Source: Pleurobrachia bachei
Taxonomy: Eukaryota > Ctenophora > Tentaculata > Cydippida > Pleurobrachiidae
Reading direction: 5' to 3'
Length of the DNA stretch: 28,463 nucleotides
Assembly (NCBI GenBank): GCA_000695325.1
Contig: AVPN01000575.1
Location: forward strand, 16,275-44,737
Shown here piece by piece: positions 1-10,406 of this stretch. A program made the position numbers and the translations under genes. The notes beneath the pieces are model-generated. The model saw only the letters and a list, made by a program, of their open reading frames with translations, had not been told where the DNA came from and searched no databases. Every line of letters starts with the position of its first letter. Within the stretch, counting starts at the first letter, position 1.

Positions 1-54
<54 letters not shown>
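1..54. repeat. (TC)n microsatellite
   Basis: A pure TC dinucleotide run at the left edge of the window, degenerating into C/T-rich sequence to about position 90. Its true length cannot be judged because the window starts inside it. Confidence 0.97.
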
Positions 55-57
<3 letters not shown>

Positions 58-89
58 CTCTCACCCTCTCTCTTTCTCTCCATCAATCT

Positions 90-230
90 TGCTGTCTCTC
101 ACGGTGCTGATCCGCGTGTACCCTCTTCTTTACCTCCCTCCTTTACTACTACACCGCATAATTCATATATGGGACGGTGTTCTACATTAAGGTGGGAGTG
201 GTCTAGAGTACTTGAAGACAATTCATGAAC
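90..230. repeat. Tail of the dispersed repeat R
   Basis: The stretch with 'tctctcacggtgctg' and 'gggacggt..tacatt..aaggtgggagtggtct' is a diverged copy of sequence found again near 9240, 10950 and 12640. There it forms the end of a repeat (called R here) that carries TC-rich sequence. In all cases it lies on the 3' side (minus-strand sense) of a sulfotransferase exon 5 or exon 6, so it has probably been copied along with the genes. No coding potential is seen. Confidence 0.7.
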
Positions 231-255
231 AATAGCTTATGTATATTGTAGAGAT

Positions 256-335
256 TGAGGTAGTATAACATTGGACCGTCGGGATCAGTTAGGGCTCAAA
301 TCGGATTGACCCCGACAGTCCTATGTCATACTACC
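256..335. repeat. Short hairpin insertion in gene A intron
   Basis: Positions 259-283 and 311-335 form an imperfect inverted repeat of about 25 bp (three mismatches) around a loop of about 27 bases. Comparison with the homologous intron at 12800-12900 shows the flanks match but this hairpin is absent there, so it behaves like a small insertion (MITE-like). The left arm happens to begin with TGAGGTAGT, identical to the let-7 5' end. Because the segment looks like an insertion and the rest does not match let-7, I do not call it a microRNA. Confidence 0.5.
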
Positions 336-587
336 GAGAATGAACGCCAAGAAAAGTATGTACTATGAAAGTACAGCTTCTACTTTTGCAGCAGAACTAT
401 TGACCCACTGCTTTAATTGTTTATATCGTCAACTATACATAATTATTACGGACAGACACACGGTGTGTTGTGAGAATGTATAATGGGAACAAGAATATAG
501 CTTTGAAAATGTCAGAAGTAGGAATTAGTACAGTATTCGTCGAAAAATTAAAAATCTGGTAATAGTCTGTACATATTATAAACTCAC

Positions 588-2732
588 CTCCTCAGTATAG
601 CCATCCTTTGGGTGATTATGAATTCCGTCTAGAGATCCAAAATAACCAGCTCTCCGGGAATTTACAAGAGGGCGAGGATCACGGACCAAATGAATAACAC
701 GAATATCATAGTTCGGATCTGTTATCTGGTCATGTGGGGAACATTGGTTTTAATTGTTATGTTCTAACCTTCCTTTTTGAGATGTGCAAAAAATAGTTTA
801 GCGAGACACGGTTTTACAAGGATGAAATACACCAAAAACAATTGCTATAACAGATAAAACTGAAGACTCCTCGACTCTGGTGTTATACGGAACTTACCAA
901 AGGTTCCAAGTACTCTAGATGCCAAAAGAGGATAGTTTTAGCCACACGGTGAGTGCTTTTGAGGCAATTCCTCTCTTTTCCTTCCACCGTACAATTTCCA
1001 TCGACACAAGTCAGTCCGTAGTTAGTATACCTTCCTGATAAATGATAATTAGTGAACCATAAAATTGGCGCCAAATGTGCAAATCAAAAGAGTCACCTGG
1101 CGATGTCGGGTGGCTTTACAATCAGTCCAAGCTTTAGGTTGGGTGCATTGAGAATCGAAACTTGTAGGGACGTGTTTGCTGCCATTTAAGGTAAAGTCTC
1201 GAGACCACACGGGGCATGATTCCTCTCTTACAATCTGTTGCAATCCTACTGATCACAGCTACTAAACTACTACCCCCGCTAAATACCTTATTATCTCACC
1301 TCTCCTAGATCAGCTTGCAAAACCGTCTACTAAATCCATTCAATCCTATAACACTTTTAATAATTCACAGTCCTATAGCAAACCTGTATACTATATAGGT
1401 GTCCAAAAAGCTCTTTCGAGAATCTATTTTTGTCTCCCCCTGCCCTGTCTCCACACCCCTCTGACGTGTAACCCCCTTCGTCTAATGCTGCTAGGTGCAT
1501 GTTGCAATTCTATAATTATTCAGTGGGTGGTGATGTATCGATATAATGGTGGCTGGGCCAATACATGATCATGTGTACAATCAGTGATGTATTACATGCA
1601 TTATACATCCAACTAGAATACATCCAACTAGTAATTCATTACATGTATTGTTAGTGTCCGCCAGCAAGTGGAAGGTCACATCATTAGATGTAATTCAAGG
1701 CAAGTTTCTAAAACATACCTAAAACGGTAAGGTTTGAGGTGTGGAAGTCACATTTCCAAAACTCTCCCAATATTTCCTGATGACATCTCCTAGTTTCGTC
1801 CTGAAACAAATCGGTGTCTTGATTGCGGTAGAATGCTGTTACTCAAATACTGTGCAATTCCAGATTCTTCACTATGTTGCATTTGAAATATATTGCAAGC
1901 TAGGAGAGCCTATAATTCTCAGGTGAGGTTTAGTGATTGAGTTAGCTCTTGGATTACTCTGGGATTTGATTGAGGCCTGAGTTTATAGATTGGCAGTGGA
2001 GAGTCTAAAATCAAACTGGAACCTGTATTCCACTAACCTCATTGTCAAAACAGCCTGCTTCCCTCATTTTATTAGTCCGAAACAGTGGCTCGAATGTATA
2101 GTAGGTATCAGGTCTGAGAATTATCACTATTACGAATTATAAGCTTGGTAGTATTATAGTGGAAAATCCAGGGCTATGTTATTGGAAAAGTCAATTAATT
2201 TCCCAATCTTAAAACGTTTGGCAGCGAAAATTAATTTGTCTGGCCTGTGTGAGCTACACACAAATCGAAACTGCAGCAACCTGGCCTTGGTGTGATGGGA
2301 TTCCATGGCCATATTTTTTTGTTGTCCAAAACAGAATTACCTTTTCCAGAAAAATGAACTGAGCCAGGTTGAACCTGATCGGCCTTCAGTCATCAGCAAA
2401 ACATGAACTGGTTTCCCCGTTTTTGAAGGATCTGGTAACATCTGATCGGACTCATCTCCATCAGAAAACTGTTCTTCCTTTGATTCGGCTGAAGGAGTCC
2501 CCGTATGTAACGATAGTGGGTTGGTAGTATGACTGCTAACAGTAGGCTGTTCTTTCGTCAAGCTAATCGTTGAATATGTAGACTTCTTATCTCCCCCTTC
2601 ACGATTCGATGTAGTTCCAAGATCCAGTCGATTAATTGCAAGTTGGTAGGCTCGGTAATCCTTACCGAAACTAAACAGCAAAACAAGTAACACGACAAAA
2701 ACCTGTAAAGATAATATAATGGATAATATCAT
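588..2732 (-). CDS. Carbohydrate sulfotransferase, gene A (5' five exons)
   Basis: Predicted Golgi type II membrane enzyme transferring sulfate from PAPS to a sugar. Exons on the minus strand: 2341-2732, 2038-2113, 1719-1800, 898-1034 and 588-725. All have GT..AG borders and compatible phases, giving 275 codons before the window ends. The N-terminus (from ATG at 2730-2732) has a short hydrophobic anchor (VFVVLLVLLF), then a Ser/Thr/Glu-rich stem. The 5'-phosphosulfate-binding motif is in TEGRSGSTWL at the end of exon 1; exon 2 gives PDTYYTFEPL; exon 4 gives RVAKTILFWHLEYLEPL; exon 5 gives the 3'-phosphate-binding motif VIHLVRDPRPLVNSR. Exons 6-9 must lie left of position 1. An acceptor-like tttacag precedes GTTTTTGTC, so a separate upstream first exon is possible instead of the 2732 ATG. 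No lesion is seen in the five exons. Confidence 0.85.
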
Positions 2733-3173
2733 TGCATAGATCCTAGCTAGCTATGGTGCAAAGAAACGTTTTCTTAGCAGAACAAACCGTTGTGATGAAA
2801 TAAGTCTTTCTAGAAGCTCTCATAACGGTTCTCAAGATTTCAAAACAGCTAAATGTGTGTCGCGTCCAGAGCAATTAAATGTATGGGACTAGAACAACTC
2901 AATGCGTGTTGAGTAATAGAACCCTCATAGGGAGCTGTGTAGTAAACATCACATGTTCCATATAAGAGGACCCCTTGAAATGTGGTGGCTAAATGAGGTG
3001 TTGCCCCTCTTGGAATGTGTTATAATTTGGTACCAATACGAAGAACTTCAGTGATTTAGTTAAAAAACCAAAGAACAAAACGTATAATAGTCCATCACTC
3101 CCAGGATTGTTTTACATATTCTAGAAAGCACATTATATTCGTTATTGGACATTGGTCCTTTAGAAAATATGCT
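2733..3173. other. Intergenic spacer between B and A
   Basis: About 440 bases separate the gene A start from the stop of paralogue B on the same strand. The part near 2755-2960 is clearly related to the sequence upstream of paralogue B (about 5460-5590 and 6910-6955), so it is the duplicated 5' flank of the gene family and may hold the promoter. No gene is seen. Confidence 0.6.
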
Positions 3174-5395
3174 TTATACGTTATTTACGTTCAAGGCTGC
3201 ATAGCTGTAGAAAAGTTCAATTTCTCCATCTTTCCATTGCTGAATCCTGTTCAAATCATCCTCATAACCAAGGTATCTAAAAAATATTTTTATGAAGGAG
3301 CAGTTAGTAATTTGCGTTTATAAAGGAGCAATTATCCTCATCTCAATTACCTAATGACATCTCCACAGGCATTTGTAACGTTTGTAATGAAGTCCATTGG
3401 TAGCCATTTCCACTTGCTCACTTCTTCATGTGACACTCGATTCGTTCCAAATGAACCCATATTATGATGATCCGAGGTAGCTAAAAAGTTAAAATTACAT
3501 AGTTGTTTTAAATGGCAAGAAATGGGTCTTTCTGAAATTTGGTTACACTCGTCTCGAAACATACCGATTGTGGAATTGTAAACTTTTGCTGCTATCTCCT
3601 CTGTCCAGGGTAGACCAACAAACTCGTACAAAGATTTTGCAGATTGCAGATTTTGCATCTCCAAATGTTGAAGCGTTGAGCATCCTTGTACAGAGAGTTT
3701 TCGATCGAGATACTAATACTTCCTGCAATCGTTTTTAGGTTTTTGTCGATGCTAAGTTTTCCCGGCGCTATAATTTGGGTTCTGTAATAATATAAAGCAA
3801 TTCTAAACTTACCCCAGGATCGACCTTCCAGCTGCTATGAATTCCATCTACAGAACCAAAGACTCCTCTGTTCCGTGATTGTATCAGGGGTCGTGGGTCT
3901 CTTACCAAATGTATCACTCGGATATCGTAATCCGGATCTGTCATCTGAACAAATACTGAGTGACTTCAGATAATTGAAAAACTTTGTACAGTTGGTAACA
4001 AATTACCCCTCATTGATTAGGCTGTATCGCGGAAGTAGGGCACACGATGGCGTAGGGGTTACTTCACTACTAGTACAAATGGTTCGGGCAGCCTTTGGGG
4101 CTTTTGGGGCATCTGGGACCTGGGTGCTACAAGCTGTCACACTTACTATGGGCTCCAGATACTCCAAATGCCAAAAATAAATGGTCTTAGCAACACGAAA
4201 CGTTGTTCGTTGGCAGAATTTCTCAATCCCCTCCTTGTTGCACTTTATTTTCTCACAATCCAACTTATAATCTTGGTAAATTCCTGGAAGAAAATGTGTC
4301 AGTTTCTGCTAAGCATGTAGAGCTGGGCCCGGTTTACCGGGCACCCCAATTTACTGGATAAATGGCGCCTTCCGAGCATATCGGTAATTCCGACTGTAAA
4401 ATATGATAATTCAAGAATCTGTCAGCCAGGCCACTGACAGTTCTTACCTAACACATGCAAGTTAGAGGCAGTGATATTACATTTCCACAAGTTACTCAGA
4501 ATCTCTTGTTGACACTGGCGGATCCGGTCCTGAAAAATGTCTTTCGGAACCCATTATTGTGACTATTGAAAGGGTCAACGCATTAGTATACTATCCATAC
4601 TATCGGACATGGTAGGTATGAGCTAAGACAAGTGCAGCAGAAGTACATGGGTTTTGTTTGAAAAACTAATATTACCTCGCTTTCATTACAGCCCTTCATC
4701 TTCAATGGATTCGATAATTTGAGAGGTTCAAATGTTAGATGTGTATCCGGCCTGCAATTCGGAATGGAAAAACACAATCAAAACGAAATATATGCCGCGT
4801 TATAAGTATGTATGGACTTAAAACGTGTGTAAGGCCAATGGATACGCCTCAAATTTAAGGGCTTTTGATAGCTCGTTTCTACGTAGAGACTAACTAACCG
4901 GTGCCAGAAAAATGAGCCAAGCCAAGTTGAACCTGATCGGCCTTCAGTCATCAGCAAAACTTGGACTTCCTTATATCTGAAGAATTTGATAATATCTCGG
5001 ACTTTTCACTGTAGTTTTCTGAAGGATTTGATGATATCTCGGCCTCTTCCCCGACGAAAAACTGTCCATCCTTTAGCTTTGGTTCGGCTGAAGGAATCCC
5101 CTTATTCGGTGAGTTGGTAGTGTTACTGCTGAAAGTTGGTTGATCTTTCTTCAAGCTAATCGTGAAGGCTGTCGACTTTTTATCTCCCCTTTCACGATCT
5201 AAAATATCACAACCTTTGTAAAGTGTACTTTCCATGAAAAACTGCGAATCTGATCATGGGCTATCTAGCAGAAGCTGCTTGTATGTAGTATGTGCAGTTA
5301 CTTACATCCTAGATCCAGTCGATTAATTGCAAGTTGGTAGGCTCGACTATCCTTACCGAAACTAAACAGCAAAACAAGAAACACGAAAAAAGCCT
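3174..5395 (-). pseudogene. Carbohydrate sulfotransferase paralogue B, decayed
   Basis: Same architecture as gene A. Recognisable exons: 5308-5395 (hydrophobic anchor, FFVFLVLLFSFG), about 4907-5200 (stem plus TEGRSGSTWLGSFFWHR), 4676-4751, 4448-4529, 4147-4283 (RVAKTIYFWHLEYLEPI), 3813-3944 (VIHLVRDPRPLIQSR), 3565-3722 (fused exons 6 and 7), 3351-3480 and 3174-3276 (YLGYEDDLNRIQQWKDG, stop at 3174-3176). Two defects are visible. In the stem the frame used from the N-terminus hits a stop just before the PAPS motif, which lies in another frame; the alignment with A shows a net loss of about 4 bases. Exons 6 and 7 are joined by a deletion that removes the intron and the exon 7 start, leaving CTRMLNASTFGD out of frame with SLYEFVGLPWTEE. 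Unlike A, B has an intron inside the stem-coding region (about 5200-5307). The middle exons are clean, so decay looks recent; sequence error cannot be excluded. Confidence 0.8.
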
Positions 5396-5590
5396 GTAAA
5401 AATGAACAACAAATAGCATTGCATAAACCCTGGCTATGCATAGCCAGCACAATTGTGTAATGTTATGGTGCAAAGAAACGTTTTTTAGCTTAACAAACCG
5501 TCGTGATCAAATAAGTCTTTCTAGAAGCTCTCATAACGGTCACTGAATGTATCAAAACAGTACTAAATGTGTGTGTCGAGAACAACTAAA

Positions 5591-6910
5591 TAGTCCTAGG
5601 CATTTGCGTAAGAAAAGGCCAGTTTTGGGAATTTTTAGATAACCATGCGAGACCTTCACTAAAAGTAGGCTATAGGTCCCTAGAATCACCAAAAAAAAGT
5701 TTACCACTTAAACTTCCCCAGAACATATCTTAATTTGGCGTTAATTGGGTCTAATTGGCCAATAATGATTTAAAAATTCAAAATCGTCGTAGAAGGTCGT
5801 AATTGGTCGCAATCGTTCAGAAATATTATTCTAATCATCTTTCAAGCAAGATAGTGACCCAATGATGTAAAATTGGTGCCTAATTGGGTGGTAATTGGGT
5901 AAAATTGACCATAATTGGAAAAAACATGAAAAATTATCTCAGAAGGGCGGGGTTGGTCGCAATCGTTCACAAATGCCATCCTATTCATGTTAGAATAATG
6001 TAAGAGACTATATTTGCCCATTATGATGCTTTAATGAGTCCTAATTAGCGAATAAATGACATAACTTATTGCGCATATAGCCATTTTTGGCCATATGGCT
6101 ATAGCCACTTAGGAGTGGTTTAGAGACAGGTCATGGGTGCCATTTTGTAGGCAATGGCCAAGTTATAGGGGGTCGACGTCGGACTTTTAAGCTCTATCTC
6201 CAACCGTTTAGCCGTTATTTGACTTTAAAGGTGCTGAAAACGAGTTAAAATTGGGATTTTTGCTGATTTTCAGCACCCTTAAAGCCAAATAACGGCTAAA
6301 CGGTTGGAGATAGAGCTTAAAAGTCCGACGTCGACCCCCCATAACTTGGCCATTGCCTACAAAATGGCACCCATGAAATGTCTCTAAACCACTCCTAAGT
6401 GGCTATATAGCCATATGGCCAAAAATGGCTATATAATGCGCAATAAGTTATGTCATTTATTAGCTAATTAGGACTCTTTAAAGCATCATAATGGCCAAAT
6501 ATAGTCTCTTACATTATTCTAACATGATAGGATGGCATTTGTGAACAATTGCGACCGATCACGACCTTCTGAGCCAATTTTTCATGTTTTTGCCAGTTAT
6601 GGTCAGTTTTACCCAATTATCACCTAATAAGGCACCAATTTTACATCATTGGGTCACTATCTTGCTTGAAAGATGATTAAAATAATATTTCTGAACGATT
6701 GCGTCCAATTACGACCTTCTACGACGGTTTTGAATTTTTAAATCATTATTGGCCAATTAGACCCAATTAACGCCAAATTAAGAGATGTTCTGGGGAAGTT
6801 TAAGTGGTAAACTTTTTTTTGGTGATTCTAGGGACCTATAGCGTACTTTTAGTGAAGGTCTCGCATGGTTATCTAAAAATTCCCGAATTTGACTCAAATG
6901 CCTAGGACTA
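5591..6910. mobile_element. 1.3-kb fold-back (long inverted repeat) element
   Basis: Two arms of about 650 bp, 5591-6240 and 6267-6910, are reverse complements of each other with few differences and a 26-base spacer at 6241-6266. The ends read TAGTCCTAGGCATTTG and its reverse complement. The unoccupied site can be read in the related spacer upstream of gene A near 2891-2910 (gaacaactcaatgcgtg): the element interrupts this sequence in B, with aaa on both sides as a possible 3-bp target duplication. No transposase ORF is present, so it is non-autonomous. A transcript across it could fold into about 650 bp of double-stranded RNA. I cannot assign a superfamily. Confidence 0.9.
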
Positions 6911-6924
6911 AAATGCGTGTGGAA

Positions 6925-7317
6925 AAATAAAATGCAAGCCTCACCGGGAGCTGTGTAATACACGGCGGTAGGAGGACCTCTTGCTCAAGCGGGGTCGGTA
7001 CTCCATATATATGTAGATAATAGAGGGTATCCGGTATATAATGGTCCGCGTGGGAGGTGAAAAGGAAGGATCTTTTATCTCCGGCACCCTCCAGTCATTC
7101 TGAAATTTTCACGCTATGTTGGTACATATAGGTATGCTCATGTGTAGATTGTAGAGTGAGAAAGAGATTTGGAACCAATGATAACACGAGAACTACTACA
7201 ATTTAGTTTAGTATAAAACACAAGAAACAAAATATATAACAGTCCATCACTCCCACAATTGTTTTAAAATCACAATTATTATTACAGTTTTTATAACAAA
7301 CAATCTTTATTAGTCCT
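6925..7317. repeat. 3' flank of exon set C, duplicated at 9303-9702
   Basis: This stretch, starting near 'aataaaatgcaagcctc', matches 9306-9702 closely. In both places it runs directly into a sulfotransferase terminal exon. It is therefore the downstream flank of the gene copied along with the last exons. No ORF of note. Confidence 0.85.
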
Positions 7318-8711
7318 TTAGAAAAGATCAATTAAACCATCCTTCCATTGTTGAATCCTAAACAAATCATCCTCATATCCAAGGTATCTGATGATGAAAA
7401 GTTTTATGAAGGAGCAGACATTCTATAAAGGAGCATTTTTTACACTTTATTTGCCTAGCTAGACTCTGTTTCGAGTGCCCCGTTTATAAGTTGATGTACG
7501 GTTATGGCTCACCTTATAACATCCCCACAAGTGTTGGTAATAGTAGTTATAAAGTCCATATTTAGCTTTTTCCATTTACTCACAACCTCTTTTGACACTC
7601 GATTAGTTCCAAATGCACCATCACCTTGATCAACTGCACTTCCTGTTTGGAAGAGAAATAGTGTCAATAAACCAAAAGGCATCCCGACTAATGACTATAT
7701 GGCATGATTACTATCATTTAGTTTGAAGACATACCAATTGTGGAGTTGTAAATATGTTTTTCTGTCTCTTCTGTCCAGGGAAGACCAACAAACTCATATA
7801 AAGATTTTGCAGTTTCAATTGGATGTAGGGACATGTGTTCGTGAGTTATCCGTTTGTACCTGGGTATGGATTAGTGTAAAACCTCCTATTTTTCCCTGCC
7901 CTAACGACGCTTGGATACGCCGTGCATAACAAAGAAATCTGACGCCTTACAGCGTATCGCCATAGCGTTCCACTGGGTTTTTATTCTTGGTTTCTCTGAG
8001 TAAACTAAGGCGTGAAAAGCTTTTTAGCTTTTTTAGTATGCTTGGTGGAATGTGAGAAGTTATTCTTGATTATTTTTTCCCTGCCCGGGTGAATGCATAA
8101 GTCATTCACCCGGATGCCTTTTTACTTTGCAAAAAGGCATAACAGGGTTAGGATTCGAAAACGACATTTTGGTATACAGTCGGACCCCGATTTAGTGCCC
8201 ACCCCGATTTAGTGACCAAAACCCTTTCCCCCGAGGATGTCACTAAATCGGGGTCCGACTGTACTAACTAATCGGTAGACGGACATTTTATGTCACATTA
8301 TTGCTAGGGGCAACGGTGCAGCCGCGCACACAGTGATGACCAGCTCCTTCATCACACACGCCAAAGACACGTTTTCAGGAAATGTGTGGCGCGCATCGTG
8401 GCTGTGTGGCGTGCAATTTAGTGTTACTAAAACACAAGGATTTGTTCTATACTGTTTGTGCGATATTTAAATCATCGGGATTTCGTGTTCCGCTTGCTGG
8501 TACAGCTATGTATCCATGAATTCCTTTCTTCTCAGCTTCACAGGGCAGGGAAATTCAGCATTATGTTAGAACATAATGCAATTAATCTTGTTTATTGATA
8601 AGGTTTGGTGAGGTTTGGGTACCTTCCTTTCAGCCAGGCCGGAGGGTTATCTCCAAATGCTGACGCGTTGAGCATCCTTCCACAGAGAGTTGCCGACTCA
8701 CTTGCTAGTTG
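7318..8711 (-). CDS. Carbohydrate sulfotransferase 3' exon set C (exons 6-9)
   Basis: Four minus-strand exons with clean splice borders and matching phases: 8623-8711 (LCGRMLNASAFGDNPPAWLKG), 7735-7859 (ITHEHMSLHPIETAKSLYEF then VGLPWTEE), 7513-7642 (GAFGTNRVSKEVVSKWKKL) and 7318-7387 (YLGYEDDLFRIQQWKDGLI, stop TAA). They encode the C-terminal third of the enzyme family. No exons 1-5 lie directly upstream; the next exons upstream are a second, damaged copy of the same set (set D, 9703-10406). Set C is in phase with gene E exon 5, so a gene E transcript that skipped set D would encode an intact protein. It may otherwise be an orphan duplicate. The intron between exons 6 and 7 is enlarged by transposon insertions. 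Confidence 0.8.
7891..8553. mobile_element. Non-autonomous DNA element in the set C intron
   Basis: The segment is bounded by perfect 12-bp inverted ends, TTTCCCTGCCCT at 7891-7902 and AGGGCAGGGAAA at 8542-8553. It is absent from the matching intron of set D (10259-10317), which confirms insertion. The same end sequence recurs inside at about 8075-8086, suggesting nested or composite structure. It carries two back-to-back hairpins (8085-8113 and 8114-8140) and a second small element at 8177-8261. No transposase is seen. Confidence 0.6.
8177..8261. mobile_element. 85-bp pogo/Tigger-like MITE
   Basis: Inverted ends CAGTCGGACCCCGATTTAGTG and its complement enclose a short middle part, with TA on both sides (8175-8176 and 8262-8263). 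A CAGTCGGACC-type end with a TA target duplication is typical of miniature pogo-class Tc1/mariner elements. It is nested in the 7891-8553 element. Confidence 0.75.
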
Positions 8712-8826
8712 CTGAAAAAAGGAAGCAAATTGTTTTTACCTTTTTTGGTCGAATCAGATTATATTATGGCTTCCTGCGGTGGCAGTTATTTGTCGGGTAA
8801 CTATTTCCTATAGTTATGACAAGTAA

Positions 8827-9284
8827 TTACCTAAAATGTGCCACTCGTATGTGTGTTACTAGCACTCATTATGCTGTCTATTGATTAGTATGGGATAATA
8901 TGCCACACATTTAATAATGGTCGCTATGCGATATCATATAATGTGTGTAAGCATGATCGTACCTAGTACACAGTTCTAAAAGTGTTCACTTGACCCAACT
9001 TGGAAACATTTGAGCGGAGAGTGAACTTACCAACAGTTTTGTTTGGTGTGGGCTTTAAAGTTACAGGGTGTAGTCAGAGTGTCTCAGAGTGTCTTGTAAT
9101 GAGGCGAAGGTTATAATTTACGGTGGTCATAGAGGAGGGTAAATACTCTATTGACAGACTGTCATATTTACTTGCTATTACCTCTCTCTCTCTCTTCATA
9201 TCCATCTCTCTATCTCTTTTCCTCTTTATGAGGCTTGCAGTCTCTCACGGTGCTGCTCCGCGTATACCGGCCTCCTCTTTTTTA
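8827..9284. repeat. Dispersed repeat R, copy 1
   Basis: About 450 bp beginning near 'aattacctaaaatgtgcc' and ending in TC-rich sequence plus 'ccgcgtataccggcctcct'. It is nearly identical to copies starting at about 10541 and 12224. This copy stops at 9285 and, after a G-run (9299-9307), the sequence jumps to the 3' flank of exon set D. The plus-strand ORF inside is repeat and microsatellite sequence, not a gene. Confidence 0.9.
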
Positions 9285-9298
9285 AATGTGTGTGGGGT

Positions 9299-9307
9299 GG
9301 GGGGGGG
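9299..9307. repeat. G-run at duplication junction
   Basis: A run of nine G, preceded by tgtgtggggt, lies exactly where repeat R copy 1 is joined to the second copy of the gene 3' flank. Similar homopolymer runs mark the junctions at 12211-12223 and 18441-18447. Confidence 0.9.
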
Positions 9308-9702
9308 AATAAAATGCAAGCCTCGCCGGGAGGTGTGTAATACACGGCGTTAGGAGGACCTCTTGCTCAAGCAGGGTCGGTACGATCCATATGTATATAT
9401 ATGTGTAGACAATAGAGGGTATCCGGTATATAATGGTCCGCGTGGGAGGTGAAAAGGGAAGATCTTTTATCTTCGACAACCATCCAATCATTCTGAAATT
9501 TTCACGCTATGTTGGTATATAATAGGTATGCTCATGTGTAGATTGTAGAGATTTGGAACCAATGATAACACGAGAACTGCAGTAGTTTAGTTTAATATAA
9601 AACACAATAAACAAAATATATAACAGTCCATCACTCCCACAATTGTTATAAAATCACAATTATTACAGTTTTTATATCCCACAATCTGTATTTAATAGTC
9701 CT

Positions 9703-10406
9703 TTAGAAAAGATCAATTAAACCGTCTTTCCATTGTTGAATCCTAAACAAATCATCCTCATATCCAAGGTATCTGATGATAAATACTTTTATGAAGGAGT
9801 AGTTATTTTATAAAGGAGCATTTTGTTACAGTTTATTTGCATAGAGCCTAGGCTCGTGCTCGTGCGCCCTGTTTATGAGTTGATATAAGATTATGACTCA
9901 CCTAATAACATCCCCACAAGTGTTAGTAATAGTAGTTATGAAGTCCATATTTAGCTTTTTCCATTTGCTGACAACTTCTGTTGACACTCGATTAGTTCCA
10001 AATGCACCATCACCTTGATCAACTGCACTTCCTGGTTGTAAGAGAACTAGGCGTTAAAAATAAAATATTAATAAACAATGCCATACTGCTTTCACCAAAA
10101 GGCATCCCGAATTTTAACATGAATTCCATCATATTTGTAAGACATACCAATTGTGGAGTTATAAATATGTTTTTCAGTCTCCTCTGTCCAGGGAAGGAAA
10201 AGATTTTGCAGTTTCAATTGGATGTAGGGACATGTGTTCGTGAGTTATTCGTTTGTACCTGGGTATGGATAAGTGTTAAACTTCTTATTTTGACCACTTT
10301 TGGTGAGGTTTGGTTACCTTCCTTTCAGCCAGGCTGGAGGGCTATCCCCAAATGTTGAAGCGTTGAGCATCCTTCCACAGAGAGTTGCCGATTCAGTTGC
10401 TAGTTG
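9703..10406 (-). pseudogene. Sulfotransferase 3' exon set D with damaged exon 7
   Basis: Second copy of exons 6-9, described on its own because it fails as coding sequence. Exons 6 (10318-10406), 8 (9902-10031) and 9 (9703-9772) are intact and close in sequence to set C (LCGRMLNASTFGDSPPAWLKG; GAFGTNRVSTEVVSKWKKL). Exon 7 measures 111 instead of 125 bases, the difference falling inside SLYEFVGLPWTEE and shifting the frame. The intron between exons 6 and 7 lacks the transposons present in set C and so represents the empty state. Confidence 0.75.

Noticed and set aside
256-335. True let-7 microRNA
   Set aside because: Only the first nine bases match; the remainder differs and the segment appears to be an insertion relative to the homologous intron.
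9123-9353. Leu/Ser-rich plus-strand frame repeated at 10796 and 12522
   Set aside because: It reads through TC-rich sequence in repeat R; low-complexity translation, no gene.
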